Source: JAYTJL01 sp043731125 (GTDB lineage: Bacteria > Patescibacteriota > Saccharimonadia > Saccharimonadales > UBA10212). Taken from it: a stretch of DNA of 26,439 nt. The position numbers and the translations under genes are program-made. Positions within the stretch are counted from its first letter, which is position 1; each line of letters opens with the position of its first letter. Positions 7,023 to 16,010 of this stretch are shown here, piece after piece. The notes beneath the pieces are model-generated. The model was not told where the DNA came from and made no database searches. It saw only the letters and a program-made list of their open reading frames with translations. The DNA lies in assembly GCA_043731125.1 (NCBI GenBank), contig JAYTJL010000056.1:1-26439 (forward strand), given 5' to 3'.

Positions 7023-9560
7023 CTAATCTGTTACCAAACTGACTAACCGCCCAGGCACATAAATCGCTTTTTTAATTTGTTTATTTTTTAGATATTCTTT
7101 AGCTCTTGGAGCATTCTTGGCTACCTCAATTATTTCATTTTCGCTATAGCTATCAGGATTAAGATCAAATGTAGCTCTGGTTTTTCCATTAATCATCACA
7201 GCAATTGTTTTATTTCTACCGTCTAAATATCGGTCAGACCATAGCGGCCAAGATTTTTTATGCACTGACTCTGAGCCACCCAGCTCCTGCCACATTTCCT
7301 CTGATATATGAGGTGCCAATGGTGCTAATAATATGACTAAGTCTTCAATGGTCTCTTTCCAGATAATGTTCACGGCGCTGAAGGGTAATACTCCCTTAAG
7401 TCCATATAGCTGGTTAGTAAAGCTCATTAATGTTGAGATTGCAGTGTTAAAGCTCAATGACTCTAAGTCTTCAGTAACTTTCTTTATTGTGCTGTGCAGG
7501 TGGAACTTTAGTTCATTGCTGTACTTTTCTTGATCGTCAACTCCCTCAGCCTCGTCCGTAGACTCTTTATATTCAAAGATAAGAGACCAAACTCGCTCTA
7601 AAAATCGCCTGGTACCGGTTATACCGCCCATACTATATGGCCCGCCAAGTTCGTATGGACCCATAAACATCAAATATAAGCGCAGGCTGTCTGTTCCGTA
7701 GCTATTAACCTGTTCGTCCGGGCTTACTACATTACCACGGCTTTTGCTCATTTTTTGCCCATCAGGACCCAAGATTATTCCTTGGTTGGTAAGTTTCTTA
7801 AATGGTTCTTCAAACCCTAAGCCATAATTATCATGCAAAAACTTGGTAATAAAACGGGCATACAGGAGATGCAATATGGCGTGTTCAACTCCCCCAATGT
7901 AATGATCAAGCGGCGCCCATTTGTTAATAACGTCCAGACTAAATGGTTCTTTATCGTTCTTATTGTCCAAATATCTTAGGAAATACCAACTACTGCAAAC
8001 GAAGGTGTCCATGGTGTCGGTCTCACGCATGGCATCACCTCCGCACTTAGGGCATTTGGTATTAACAAAATCCGGCCGGCTACCCAGAGGAGACTGGCCC
8101 GAAAGTTCAAACTCTACATCTTCTGGCAAAATGACTGGCAAGTCTTTTTCTGGCACTGGCACCGTGCCACAACCCTCGCAGTAAATAATAGGTATTGGCG
8201 TACCCCAATATCTCTGCCGGCTTATCAGCCAGTCTCGCAGTTTATAGTTTGTTTGTTCTTTGCCAAATTCCACTATCATCTTCTCGCGAGCAACGTTTGA
8301 ACGCATACCATCATATTTTCCGGAGTTAATCATCGTTCCTTGACTCGTGAAATACATACTAGTGTTTTGTATGGCTACTTTTTTAGCTTCTCGGGTTTTT
8401 TCTAGGCTCGGCGGTTCGCTCGTCTCAGGCACAGGTGCATGGGTCAGTTCAGGACTATCGTCATCGGGATCAATAACTCTTTTAATGGTTAGATTGAATT
8501 CCCGAGCGAAGCCCCAGTCACGCTCGTCGTGTGCCGGGACAGCCATAATTGCGCCCGCTCCATAGCCCATCAGTACATAGTCAGCCACCCAGATTGGAAT
8601 TTTTTCATTGGTAGCTGGGTTTATGGCGTAAGCGCCAGTAAAGACTCCTGTTTTATCTTTTTCACCTTCTTTGCGTTCTAGCTCGGTCTTATGGGTTGTT
8701 TGTTCAATGTATTTTTTTACTTCGTCAGAAATACTTAACAAGTCAAGTATTTTATGCTCCGGCGCTACCACCATATAAGTTGCACCGTAAATTGTGTCCG
8801 GCCTCGTGGTAAATACCTCTATCTTTTCTTCTGAGTCTTCTACATTGAATTCTATCAACGCGCCTGTACTCTTACCTATCCAATTAGCTTGCATAGTTTT
8901 AACTTTGCTAGGCCACTCAACGCTATCTAGGTCATCCAGTAACCTATCGGCAAAATCAGTAATCTTAAAGAACCACTGTTCCATTTCTTTTTGCACTACG
9001 GGTGTGCCACAGCGTTCACACACATTATCATCACCAACAACTTGTTCGTTGGCTAGTACCGTTTGGTCTTTAGGACACCAATTTACAATTGATTTGGCTT
9101 TGTACGCCAACCCGTGCTTATAAAGCTGTAAAAACAGCCACTGGTTCCAGCGGTAATAACTAGGATCACAAGTGGCCAAACTATGATCCCAATCATAGCT
9201 AGCGCCAATCTGGTTGATTTGCTTGGTCATAGACTCAATATTTTGATGTGTCCAAACAGCTGGCTGTATTCCGCGTTTTATTGCTGCATTTTCTGCAGGC
9301 AAGCCAAAAGCGTCAAAACCAATCGTGCTTAGAACATTATGACCTTGCATCCGCCGATAGCGGGCTACTGTATCAGTTGGCGCAAAGTTGTACCAATGCC
9401 CAATATGCAGATCACCAGAAGGATATGGCAACATTGGAATAATGTAGTGCTTGTTGGCAGCTGCAGACATGTCTGTTTTGTATAGACCATCGTCTGCCCA
9501 TTTTTTTTGCCATTTTGGCTCAATTTCCTGAGGATTATACCGCTTCATCTTCTGTTTCAT
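7023..9560 (-). CDS. leuS: Leucyl-tRNA synthetase
   Basis: Class I aminoacyl-tRNA synthetase that charges tRNA-Leu. The 845-residue length is normal. The HIGH motif is at 52-55 (PSGDLHIGHWYNF), the editing CP1 domain contains the conserved TTRPDTIYGATY stretch, zinc-knuckle cysteines are present (CPKC...), and the KMSKS loop is GQKMSKSRGN. The C-terminus has the anticodon-binding and LeuS-specific domains (APHISEEMWQELG). Met1 or Met5 (MKRYNPQEIEPKW) could be the start; neither has a clear SD. It follows the VanX-like gene by 11 bp. It contains copy 2 of the CTTAACAAGT palindrome. Confidence 0.97.
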   Translation of the reverse strand: MKQKMKRYNPQEIEPKWQKKWADDGLYKTDMSAAANKHYIIPMLPYPSGDLHIGHWYNFAPTDTVARYRRMQGHNVLSTIGFDAFGLPAENAAIKRGIQPAVWTHQNIESMTKQINQIGASYDWDHSLATCDPSYYRWNQWLFLQLYKHGLAYKAKSIVNWCPKDQTVLANEQVVGDDNVCERCGTPVVQKEMEQWFFKITDFADRLLDDLDSVEWPSKVKTMQANWIGKSTGALIEFNVEDSEEKIEVFTTRPDTIYGATYMVVAPEHKILDLLSISDEVKKYIEQTTHKTELERKEGEKDKTGVFTGAYAINPATNEKIPIWVADYVLMGYGAGAIMAVPAHDERDWGFAREFNLTIKRVIDPDDDSPELTHAPVPETSEPPSLEKTREAKKVAIQNTSMYFTSQGTMINSGKYDGMRSNVAREKMIVEFGKEQTNYKLRDWLISRQRYWGTPIPIIYCEGCGTVPVPEKDLPVILPEDVEFELSGQSPLGSRPDFVNTKCPKCGGDAMRETDTMDTFVCSSWYFLRYLDNKNDKEPFSLDVINKWAPLDHYIGGVEHAILHLLYARFITKFLHDNYGLGFEEPFKKLTNQGIILGPDGQKMSKSRGNVVSPDEQVNSYGTDSLRLYLMFMGPYELGGPYSMGGITGTRRFLERVWSLIFEYKESTDEAEGVDDQEKYSNELKFHLHSTIKKVTEDLESLSFNTAISTLMSFTNQLYGLKGVLPFSAVNIIWKETIEDLVILLAPLAPHISEEMWQELGGSESVHKKSWPLWSDRYLDGRNKTIAVMINGKTRATFDLNPDSYSENEIIEVAKNAPRAKEYLKNKQIKKAIYVPGRLVSLVTD
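8730..8751 (+). repeat. Copy 2 of the CTTAACAAGT palindrome, inside leuS
   Basis: Reads AATACTTAACAAGTCAAGT then ATT. It differs from copy 3 by one base (C for T after AAGT). It encodes KILDLLSI on the minus strand. Confidence 0.75.
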
Positions 9561-9571
9561 TGTAACAGAGA

Positions 9572-10078
9572 TTAAACCCTGTTAGCCGGATAATCAAAAT
9601 GCCACCATTCAAACTCCCATTGCTTAAAACCTGCTCTTTCCAAAGCTTCTTTTAGTGTTTTACGGTTTTGTGTTTGAACAGCATTTAATTTGGCGTAGTT
9701 TGAGTTTGCTCTATCTGTAAAATCATCAAAATCAGTCCCCATATCTAAGTACTTTCCGTTTTTATCCGCCAAAGTCACGTCCACAGCTAAGCCCTTCAAG
9801 TGGTTAGACCTACCTGAAACATACCTCTCGTCATCCACAAGCTTCTTTAAGTACCCTTGGGTATCTACCGTCCGATATGCGTCCCAGACCACAAGCTGAA
9901 GCCCTTGTAATTTCAAACGGTCAGCAATAACACCCAATGCCTCAGCAACTTCTGCTGTCGCCAGAGGTGCAAGCTGGGAGGCGATACGTTTACCAAGAAC
10001 ATTGTTACTTGTAGAATATCGCAGATCCACAACAACATTTGCATGATCAGTTATTGGTGTAAGGTCTAGGTCATCCAC
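9572..10078 (-). CDS. VanX/DdpX-type D-alanyl-D-alanine dipeptidase
   Basis: Zinc dipeptidase of family M15D that hydrolyses D-Ala-D-Ala. The ligands are visible with the right spacing: His93 and Asp100 in SNHLKGLAVD, then Glu157 and His160 in EWWHFDY; the substrate-binding arginine is in WDAYRT (Arg69). At 168 residues it is shorter than VanX (202). No signal peptide is present, so it acts in the cytoplasm. It starts with GTG only three bases after ddl stops, so the enzyme that makes D-Ala-D-Ala and one that should destroy it are translated from one message. Confidence 0.88.
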   Translation of the reverse strand: MDDLDLTPITDHANVVVDLRYSTSNNVLGKRIASQLAPLATAEVAEALGVIADRLKLQGLQLVVWDAYRTVDTQGYLKKLVDDERYVSGRSNHLKGLAVDVTLADKNGKYLDMGTDFDDFTDRANSNYAKLNAVQTQNRKTLKEALERAGFKQWEFEWWHFDYPANRV

Positions 10079-10081
10079 GGT

Positions 10082-11242
10082 CTAGAACTGTTTTAGATAA
10101 TTGGTATTAAAACTAGTGGCAAGACTCTGCTTTGTTTCAAAACGCTCAAAAGCTAGATCAACTAATTTTTCTACTAGATCCACATTAGATACTCCGGCTT
10201 TGTTCCAATTATGACTATAGAGTCCACCTGGAAGTGGATTAACTTCGTTAAAAAATATTTTGTTGGTTTTAGTATCTATCAGCAGATCTACTCTTGCAGT
10301 CCCAGAACAGCCTAGCGCAGAATACACGTCTAAACCAACCCTCTCTGCCTTATCGTATAAGGCCTTTGGTAGATCAGCAGGTATTTCGCTATAACCCTGG
10401 GCACCAGATTCTTTGCCGGATTTTACTTTTTTTCCGCCCTGCATATATTTGGTATCAAAATCAAAGAAATCTTCTGGTTTAGTTAACGGTTTTTCAAGGA
10501 GTGCAGGTATAGGGTCTTCGTTCCCCATTATCGGCAATGTAACTTCAATAAGATTAGCAACGCCTTGCTCTACAATTACTTTATCGTCGTAATGAGCGGC
10601 AACTTCTAGCGCATTCATCAGACCGTTTTTACTATCAACTTTGGAAATTCCAATGCTAGAGCCCAGATGTGCAGGCTTAACAAACAGTGGATATTTTAAT
10701 GATTCGGCATTTTTAAGAATTTCTTTATAGCCTCTGGGTAAATCTCGTGAATAAAACCAAGTCCAGGGAGTGCTTTCTATACCACACTCACTGGTAACCT
10801 GTTTGGCAAGAACCTTATCCATAGCAAGCGCACTGGCTGGCATATTACAGCCAACATACGCCACAGTTGCAATTTCTAATAAGCCCATAAGCTCGCCGTC
10901 TTCTCCGTGAGTCCCATGCATAGCCGGAAACACAACATCAATTTTTTTATACATTTTACGCCCAGCAAACTGACTAGATTTTACCAGTGTTAGCCCGTTA
11001 TCAAACAGAAGGTGTACTTTTGGAGCCTTCTGCATAAATTCTTCAATATCACCACTTCTATATAATCCAATGTTTTTTAATTTTTCGTCCCAGTACCAGA
11101 TTCCGTTTTTTGATATATATACCGCCTCAACCTTATACTTGCGAGTTAGCTCCAAAGGTTTAATGACACTAGCAAGTGCCGTAACAACGGAAACATCATG
11201 CTCTGTAGATTTACCACCAAATATTACTGCAATAGTTTTCAT
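10082..11242 (-). CDS. ddl: D-alanine--D-alanine ligase
   Basis: ATP-grasp ligase that joins two D-alanines for peptidoglycan precursors. The 386-residue chain has the N-terminal GGKSTEHDVS motif (Glu14), the serine loop HLGSSIGIS (192-200), the omega-loop FFDFDTKYM with Lys265-Tyr266 (the pair found in D-Ala-D-Ala ligases, not the His of VanA-type depsipeptide ligases), and the metal site FNEVNPLPGG. It lies 27 bases after the MurF-like gene and just before the dipeptidase gene. A minus-strand TATAAT (11251-11256) eight bases before the ATG suggests its own near-leaderless promoter. Confidence 0.94.
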   Translation of the reverse strand: MKTIAVIFGGKSTEHDVSVVTALASVIKPLELTRKYKVEAVYISKNGIWYWDEKLKNIGLYRSGDIEEFMQKAPKVHLLFDNGLTLVKSSQFAGRKMYKKIDVVFPAMHGTHGEDGELMGLLEIATVAYVGCNMPASALAMDKVLAKQVTSECGIESTPWTWFYSRDLPRGYKEILKNAESLKYPLFVKPAHLGSSIGISKVDSKNGLMNALEVAAHYDDKVIVEQGVANLIEVTLPIMGNEDPIPALLEKPLTKPEDFFDFDTKYMQGGKKVKSGKESGAQGYSEIPADLPKALYDKAERVGLDVYSALGCSGTARVDLLIDTKTNKIFFNEVNPLPGGLYSHNWNKAGVSNVDLVEKLVDLAFERFETKQSLATSFNTNYLKQF

Positions 11243-11250
11243 TTAACTCA

Positions 11251-11256
11251 ATTATA
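11251..11256 (-). promoter_or_regulatory. -10 box directly upstream of ddl
   Basis: Perfect TATAAT on the minus strand with eight bases before the ATG; a transcript would start within one or two bases of the start codon. A weak -35 candidate TTACAA lies about 17 bp upstream. Confidence 0.5.
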
Positions 11257-11269
11257 CAATTAGTAATGA

Positions 11270-12709
11270 TTAATTGTAATTGTCCGGCCAATCGTTCTGC
11301 ATTAGTACTAGGTCACCCTTTGCAATAAAGTGGTTGATATTAGTGTAAAAATCTAGCGGATCATCTTCAATCCGTACCTGGCCTTTGTACTCTCCATCTT
11401 TAATACCCTGCAAAATATCGTCAGTTACAGTGTGTTTAATTAGCACCACAACATCTGGATTTGCCTTAGCTATGAGTCTACCCAGAGTTTTATGAATTGC
11501 TGGACTATCTATACCCTGATCTACCAACCCCGGTGTTATATACACCTTGCGCATTGCGCTTAGTTCTTTCAGTAGTTCTAACCCTGCTTTTATTCCTTCA
11601 ATATTGCCGTTGTAGCTATCATCAATTAGCCACCCTCCAGATACCGAGATTGGCTTCATCCTATGCTCAAACGGCTTGGTTTTTGCAGCTCCCTTTTCAA
11701 TTTCAGCCTTTGATAATCCGAGTTTATGGGCAATAACGGCCGCCAACGATAGAGCGCCTAACTGATGTTGGCCTACCAAATGAGATTTTATGTTGAGCGA
11801 CGTTGTTCCTTTTTTAAGTGTAAAATTAAGCCCTTCAATATCTGATTTAACGTTGCCAACCTTCCAACCATCTAAGCCCGAAGCATCGTACACAATGTGA
11901 GATTTTTTTATAAATCCATTTAGTGAACTGGAATCGCCATTAACATAAACCACATTATCAGAGAGGTAATCTGCTAATGAGAATATGTCGCCTCCAGTCG
12001 CCTTTAGAGTTTTGTACCTGTCTAGATGTGCCGGAGCTAGGCCTGTAATAACACCAATGTTTGGCTTAGTGGCGCGCGCAAACTTAATAACATCTCCGGG
12101 TTTGCCCTCCCCATATTCAATTATTATTACATCCTCATCCCCTTTTAGACCTTGGGCAAATTTGGCATGACTTATGGCTACATTCTTATTCGCTGGTGTA
12201 GCCGCAACATTTCTACCCTCTGACAGTACAGTTAGTAGAATTTCTTTTACTGTTGTTTTGCCATAGCTACCTGCCACTGCAATTTTTACACCTGGATGGT
12301 TAGTAAGTATATTACGCGTCTTCCAGACTAAAATTGCTGATTGTGGTTTTACTACTAGATATCTCGCAACTAAAATCGGAACAACCAATAAATTCGCCCA
12401 CAGCACCGAAGATATCATTACCAATGACCCCGCAATTATATACAACTCACCCGCGTCGTTATCAGAGGCATATACAATTAATCCTACTGCCACTAGAGTC
12501 TGCAAAATAATCCCTGCCCTCATGAAGGTTAGGAGCATACGTGCTTTGCGAGTTTTGTTCAACGTCCTCCGATACATAACCTTTCTGAAATCATTAGTCG
12601 ACCACAGCCATTTTAAATATGGAATAGCTTGATATTCGCAGGTCTGCAACATATATACTGCTGTCTCAGTGAACTTTGGAGTAAAAACAGCTAATATAAT
12701 ACTGAACAT
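11270..12709 (-). CDS. Membrane-anchored MurF-like Mur ligase
   Basis: The C-terminal ~340 residues are a Mur ligase: P-loop AGSYGKTT (146-153), IIEYGEGKPGD (197-206), ITGLAPAHLDR (221-231), and the substrate and C-domain motifs FEHRMKP and DDSYNGNIEG. These fit MurF, which adds D-Ala-D-Ala to the UDP-MurNAc tripeptide. The usual MurF N-terminal UDP-binding domain is missing; in its place are ~125 residues with two membrane helices (about 62-81 and 88-118). The ATG overlaps the stop of the hydrolase gene (TAATG), and ddl follows. It may be the MurF of this organism or a membrane paralogue working on lipid-linked or teichoic-type precursors. Confidence 0.85.
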   Translation of the reverse strand: MFSIILAVFTPKFTETAVYMLQTCEYQAIPYLKWLWSTNDFRKVMYRRTLNKTRKARMLLTFMRAGIILQTLVAVGLIVYASDNDAGELYIIAGSLVMISSVLWANLLVVPILVARYLVVKPQSAILVWKTRNILTNHPGVKIAVAGSYGKTTVKEILLTVLSEGRNVAATPANKNVAISHAKFAQGLKGDEDVIIIEYGEGKPGDVIKFARATKPNIGVITGLAPAHLDRYKTLKATGGDIFSLADYLSDNVVYVNGDSSSLNGFIKKSHIVYDASGLDGWKVGNVKSDIEGLNFTLKKGTTSLNIKSHLVGQHQLGALSLAAVIAHKLGLSKAEIEKGAAKTKPFEHRMKPISVSGGWLIDDSYNGNIEGIKAGLELLKELSAMRKVYITPGLVDQGIDSPAIHKTLGRLIAKANPDVVVLIKHTVTDDILQGIKDGEYKGQVRIEDDPLDFYTNINHFIAKGDLVLMQNDWPDNYN

Positions 12710-13467
12710 TAACTTTTAATCTCTACAAATTTAACAATTCTCTCAACAGCCTCATCACTGTCCCGGTGAATAAAGTGACCTACATCTTCTATGATAATAA
12801 AGTTAGAACCAGGTATAGAATCCGCTAATAGACGCCCCTGATTTGGTGGTGCTTCATGGTCTTTCTGCCCGTAAATCAAGAGTGACGGTATCTTAATGTT
12901 CTTAGTTACATGTCTAATATCTTCACTAACAACTTTTTTAAAAGTTTCTCTCATGTTCGGAATCAACAAAAAGTCAGAACCAATTTTTCCGTATAGCTTT
13001 AGTTTTATAGCCTGAGCTTTATGCGTGGGCAAAACATACAGAGGAACTTTTGCTATTTTTGAGGCCGTCCTTAACGTATTCTTTCTGAGAGTGCTTTTTA
13101 CTCGAACACCCGATGCCGCTATTAGAACTAGTTTTTTAGGTAATAAATTCTTATTACCTACTCCATATCCAGCAATTGCGCCACCAAAAGAATGCCCAAT
13201 AACTACATATACTTTATTAATTGTTATCTTTGCCAGAAATGATTTAACAAAAATAGTATATTCGTTAATTCCCCATGGCACAGAGGGAGACTGACTGCCG
13301 CCAAAGCCAGGCAAATCGAGCGCTATTACTGTGTAATGCGTTGATAATACAGATGTAAGTTTTGCAAATGTACGGCAATCGTCACCCCAACCATGCAACA
13401 GTAAAATTACAGAACCATTGCCTGTTTTTTGATAGTTAGTCAATAATCCATCAACTACAACTTGCAT
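12709..13467 (-). CDS. Alpha/beta hydrolase
   Basis: A 252-residue alpha/beta hydrolase with the oxyanion motif LLHGWGDD, the nucleophile elbow GHSFGG, the acid in YGQKDHEAP and the histidine in DVGHFIHRD. I chose the ATG at 13465-13467 over the upstream in-frame GTG (13473) because TATACT (13475-13480) lies seven bases before it, which would make a leaderless message, whereas the GTG would fall inside the promoter. It shares its stop with the start of the MurF-like gene, so it belongs to the cell-wall operon; an esterase or amidase role on wall or lipid substrates is a guess. Confidence 0.88.
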   Translation of the reverse strand: MQVVVDGLLTNYQKTGNGSVILLLHGWGDDCRTFAKLTSVLSTHYTVIALDLPGFGGSQSPSVPWGINEYTIFVKSFLAKITINKVYVVIGHSFGGAIAGYGVGNKNLLPKKLVLIAASGVRVKSTLRKNTLRTASKIAKVPLYVLPTHKAQAIKLKLYGKIGSDFLLIPNMRETFKKVVSEDIRHVTKNIKIPSLLIYGQKDHEAPPNQGRLLADSIPGSNFIIIEDVGHFIHRDSDEAVERIVKFVEIKS

Positions 13468-13474
13468 AAGCACT

Positions 13475-13480
13475 AGTATA
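13475..13480 (-). promoter_or_regulatory. -10 box of the alpha/beta hydrolase gene
   Basis: TATACT on the minus strand, seven bases before the ATG at 13467. It decides the start codon of that gene. No strong -35 is seen. Confidence 0.45.
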
Positions 13481-13493
13481 CAAGAGTTGAGGG

Positions 13494-15041
13494 CTAATTC
13501 AGGCTTTGTTTGACATACGTACCACCATCATCAAGAGTGGCCGTGATTGTATATTGCACACAGTCCCCACCGCCACCATTATCACATCCTGCAGGAGTCG
13601 TAACGTAGGCGTACGAGTGGGCCACTGGAGACGCAGTAATCATTGAATCACTGCCGTCAGGGTCTTGCAGTGCTTCAATTTCCAGCCCTTGCATATTTGA
13701 AACTCGGAATTCAGGATCATTCAAGTTTGCAAGAGTGGGATAGCGACCATTTTGAGCGTAATAAGCTTCAAGCTGAGAAGCTATGACGTTAATGTCAGTT
13801 TTTCGTTCAGTATCATTCGACTGTGTATCTTCATCAATGCTTAAAAGATCATCTAGCTTGAAGGCATCCTTAGAATCAGCTTCCGATTTTGGTTCTTCTG
13901 GCAGTACAGTTGTCCCATGTTCTGAATATACATTCTCGATGGTACCAACATCTGTTTCTGCGACCACCTTTACTAGTACCGCTTTTTTGCTATCAACATA
14001 CATTTTAGCAGTACTTACTTCACTAAGTCCCTGCAATGAAAATAGAGCCAGGCTATCTTTGTCTACTCCAACTATCTTGGCAATCTTTTCGTTTAGTTCT
14101 GTTAATTTAGCTTGGTTAATCGTAGCTTTATATACCAGCACAGTGTTGCCATTTAGTACTTCAGTGGATACTTGCGTTCTGTCATAATCATATACCTTGC
14201 TGCTCACTATAAAGTTGGCCAGTTCTTGCCTTTGATTGTCAGAATAATTGCCCATAGCAAAGTGACCAAATAAATTTGTTTTAGCATCTGCAAAAACCGC
14301 AAAGTAATGAGACAAAGATCCGTCCTCAATACTAGCCTTGGTATCAATTTTTATCCATTTGTCAGTGTATTTTGGATCAATTCCAAAACTTTCTGGGTCT
14401 TTTGTGCTAACTCTCAGATAAGAATTATTACCCCCGTAGGTCTCAATTTTTGAAGGCAATTCGGTACTTATTTCATCGAATGTATACACAGCACTAGACT
14501 TAGGATTTTTAATATCAGCTAAGTCCACCTTGATGTCGGTCTTTGAATAAAGTGTACCGTCCGAGTCTTTTTCGGTTGATAATTGACGGTAGGACGTAAC
14601 CGAGAGTGAATTGTTAATCATAGTATTAAAAAGTTTGTCAGGATCAGTATTGTTCATTAGAAGAAATACAGCCGTGCATACACCACCAATCAAGACCAAG
14701 AGTGATAGTGCTGTGAGCAGGAAGCCCTTTTTCTTCTTGCCAGAACCTCCATTGTTGCCTTGTTGCTGGGAGTGACTCTGCATATAGCCTTGAGGTTCCG
14801 ACTGTAATACGGCTGGTGCTGTTGGCATCTGAAAACCATCACTAGAACTGGGGACAGAGGGTGTCGAACCCAAGCTAGGCTGTGGTGCTACGGTCTGAGA
14901 CGGTTCAAAAGGTTGTGGTTGCTGAGCAGGTGTTACTTCTGTTGGTGTCACCAGGGTGTTGTGAAAGAACGGTTGATTTTGCCCACCGAATGGTACTTTG
15001 TTCTTTGGAGGCGGAACAGGGTTTTGATTTTCAGGCTGCAT
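13494..15041 (-). CDS. Single-span surface protein with pilin-like C-terminal domain
   Basis: A 515-residue protein in three parts. Residues 1-100 are rich in Pro, Gln and Ser and end in the basic stop GKKKKG. A single membrane helix follows (about 105-129, LLTALSLLVLIGGVCTAVFLL). The rest is extracytoplasmic: a beta-rich domain (about 135-385, with NTMINNSLSVTSYR near its start), then a C-terminal ~110 residues starting RKTDINVIASQLEAYYAQNGRYPT, which is how the globular part of type IV pilins and GspG pseudopilins begins. It follows a second membrane-anchored protein of the same layout. There is no SD. A surface or adhesion role is inferred from topology only. Confidence 0.75.
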   Translation of the reverse strand: MQPENQNPVPPPKNKVPFGGQNQPFFHNTLVTPTEVTPAQQPQPFEPSQTVAPQPSLGSTPSVPSSSDGFQMPTAPAVLQSEPQGYMQSHSQQQGNNGGSGKKKKGFLLTALSLLVLIGGVCTAVFLLMNNTDPDKLFNTMINNSLSVTSYRQLSTEKDSDGTLYSKTDIKVDLADIKNPKSSAVYTFDEISTELPSKIETYGGNNSYLRVSTKDPESFGIDPKYTDKWIKIDTKASIEDGSLSHYFAVFADAKTNLFGHFAMGNYSDNQRQELANFIVSSKVYDYDRTQVSTEVLNGNTVLVYKATINQAKLTELNEKIAKIVGVDKDSLALFSLQGLSEVSTAKMYVDSKKAVLVKVVAETDVGTIENVYSEHGTTVLPEEPKSEADSKDAFKLDDLLSIDEDTQSNDTERKTDINVIASQLEAYYAQNGRYPTLANLNDPEFRVSNMQGLEIEALQDPDGSDSMITASPVAHSYAYVTTPAGCDNGGGGDCVQYTITATLDDGGTYVKQSLN

Positions 15042-15101
15042 TTTTTTATTTGCTTGTGCTAAGCAGGTACTATACTCCCCTGATCATCTCAAAACAAATG
15101 T

Positions 15102-16004
15102 TTATTGCGACGCGGACTGGATGGCTTTTTGTAAGTCGGCTACAGTTGAAATTCTGGAGGGTGGCAATACTTCTTTTCTGATGCCATAAGACATAATATC
15201 TTCCTTGGCACCAGCGTTGGAGTTGTTAACAATTTTTACCAAATATCGAGATTTTACATCAACATTCATAGTAAGGTTAGATGATTTGTCTTTTGGAATG
15301 CTCTCTGGAGAAACACTGTTGCCCTTAAAACCAATTAGGTCTATGTAGCGTTGGACGACTTTCGTGTATGCGCGCATGTTAACTTTTACGCTGTACTTGT
15401 ACACTAGCCTGCCGTCAATGTTGGTTCGCCCAGCATATGTTGGTTGGTACGCCTTCCGAAGCATCTCCTCCAGCTGCATACGCTGAGCATAATTTAGCTG
15501 CCCAAATATTACTGGGCCAAATAAACTATTTACTAGTAGCGTAGCTGGTCTGTCCTCAGTCGAAGTCTTCAACCAAATGCCGTAAACCTGCGAATAATCA
15601 ATAAGTTTTCCGTTCGGCGATGGTCTAACAATCTCGGAGTAGCGCTGAAAATCTGCCTTTTCTGTTCCTATGGCTTCGAGGGTGAGCTTTGAATTCGGTT
15701 TGGTCGAACTATCCGTCACCTGTCGGAGTGAAAGTAGTACGGGACGTCCGTTAAAAGTAAGTTGGTTATAAGAATCTACTACCACGCTTTGGTTTTGTTG
15801 AGAGGTTTTTTTTACTACACTCGCAGTTGTTAAATTATTACCTACCATTGCCCAGAATGTCCGGGACGTGTCCTGGTAGACTGCGTTAAACCAGTATATC
15901 CCAACTAAACATATGCCCAGCAACACTAAGAATGCAAGACTCAGCCAACGATTAGACTTAGATGATTTCCTCCACAATTTTACCAGCCAATCATTCCCTC
16001 TCAT
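15102..16004 (-). CDS. Single-span membrane-anchored protein of unknown function
   Basis: A 300-residue protein with a basic cytoplasmic start, one membrane helix (about 19-41, RWLSLAFLVLLGICLVGIYWF) and a ~255-residue outer domain with alternating beta-strand patterns (for example VYKYSVKVNMRAYTKVV and NLTMNVDVKSRYLVKI). It is not recognised. The layout and the phrases about residues in the outer domain resemble the first outer domain of the downstream 515-residue protein, so the two may be paralogues or partners. It begins six bases after rluB and is probably co-transcribed with it. Confidence 0.65.
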   Translation of the reverse strand: MRGNDWLVKLWRKSSKSNRWLSLAFLVLLGICLVGIYWFNAVYQDTSRTFWAMVGNNLTTASVVKKTSQQNQSVVVDSYNQLTFNGRPVLLSLRQVTDSSTKPNSKLTLEAIGTEKADFQRYSEIVRPSPNGKLIDYSQVYGIWLKTSTEDRPATLLVNSLFGPVIFGQLNYAQRMQLEEMLRKAYQPTYAGRTNIDGRLVYKYSVKVNMRAYTKVVQRYIDLIGFKGNSVSPESIPKDKSSNLTMNVDVKSRYLVKIVNNSNAGAKEDIMSYGIRKEVLPPSRISTVADLQKAIQSASQ

Positions 16005-16010
16005 TCGGTC

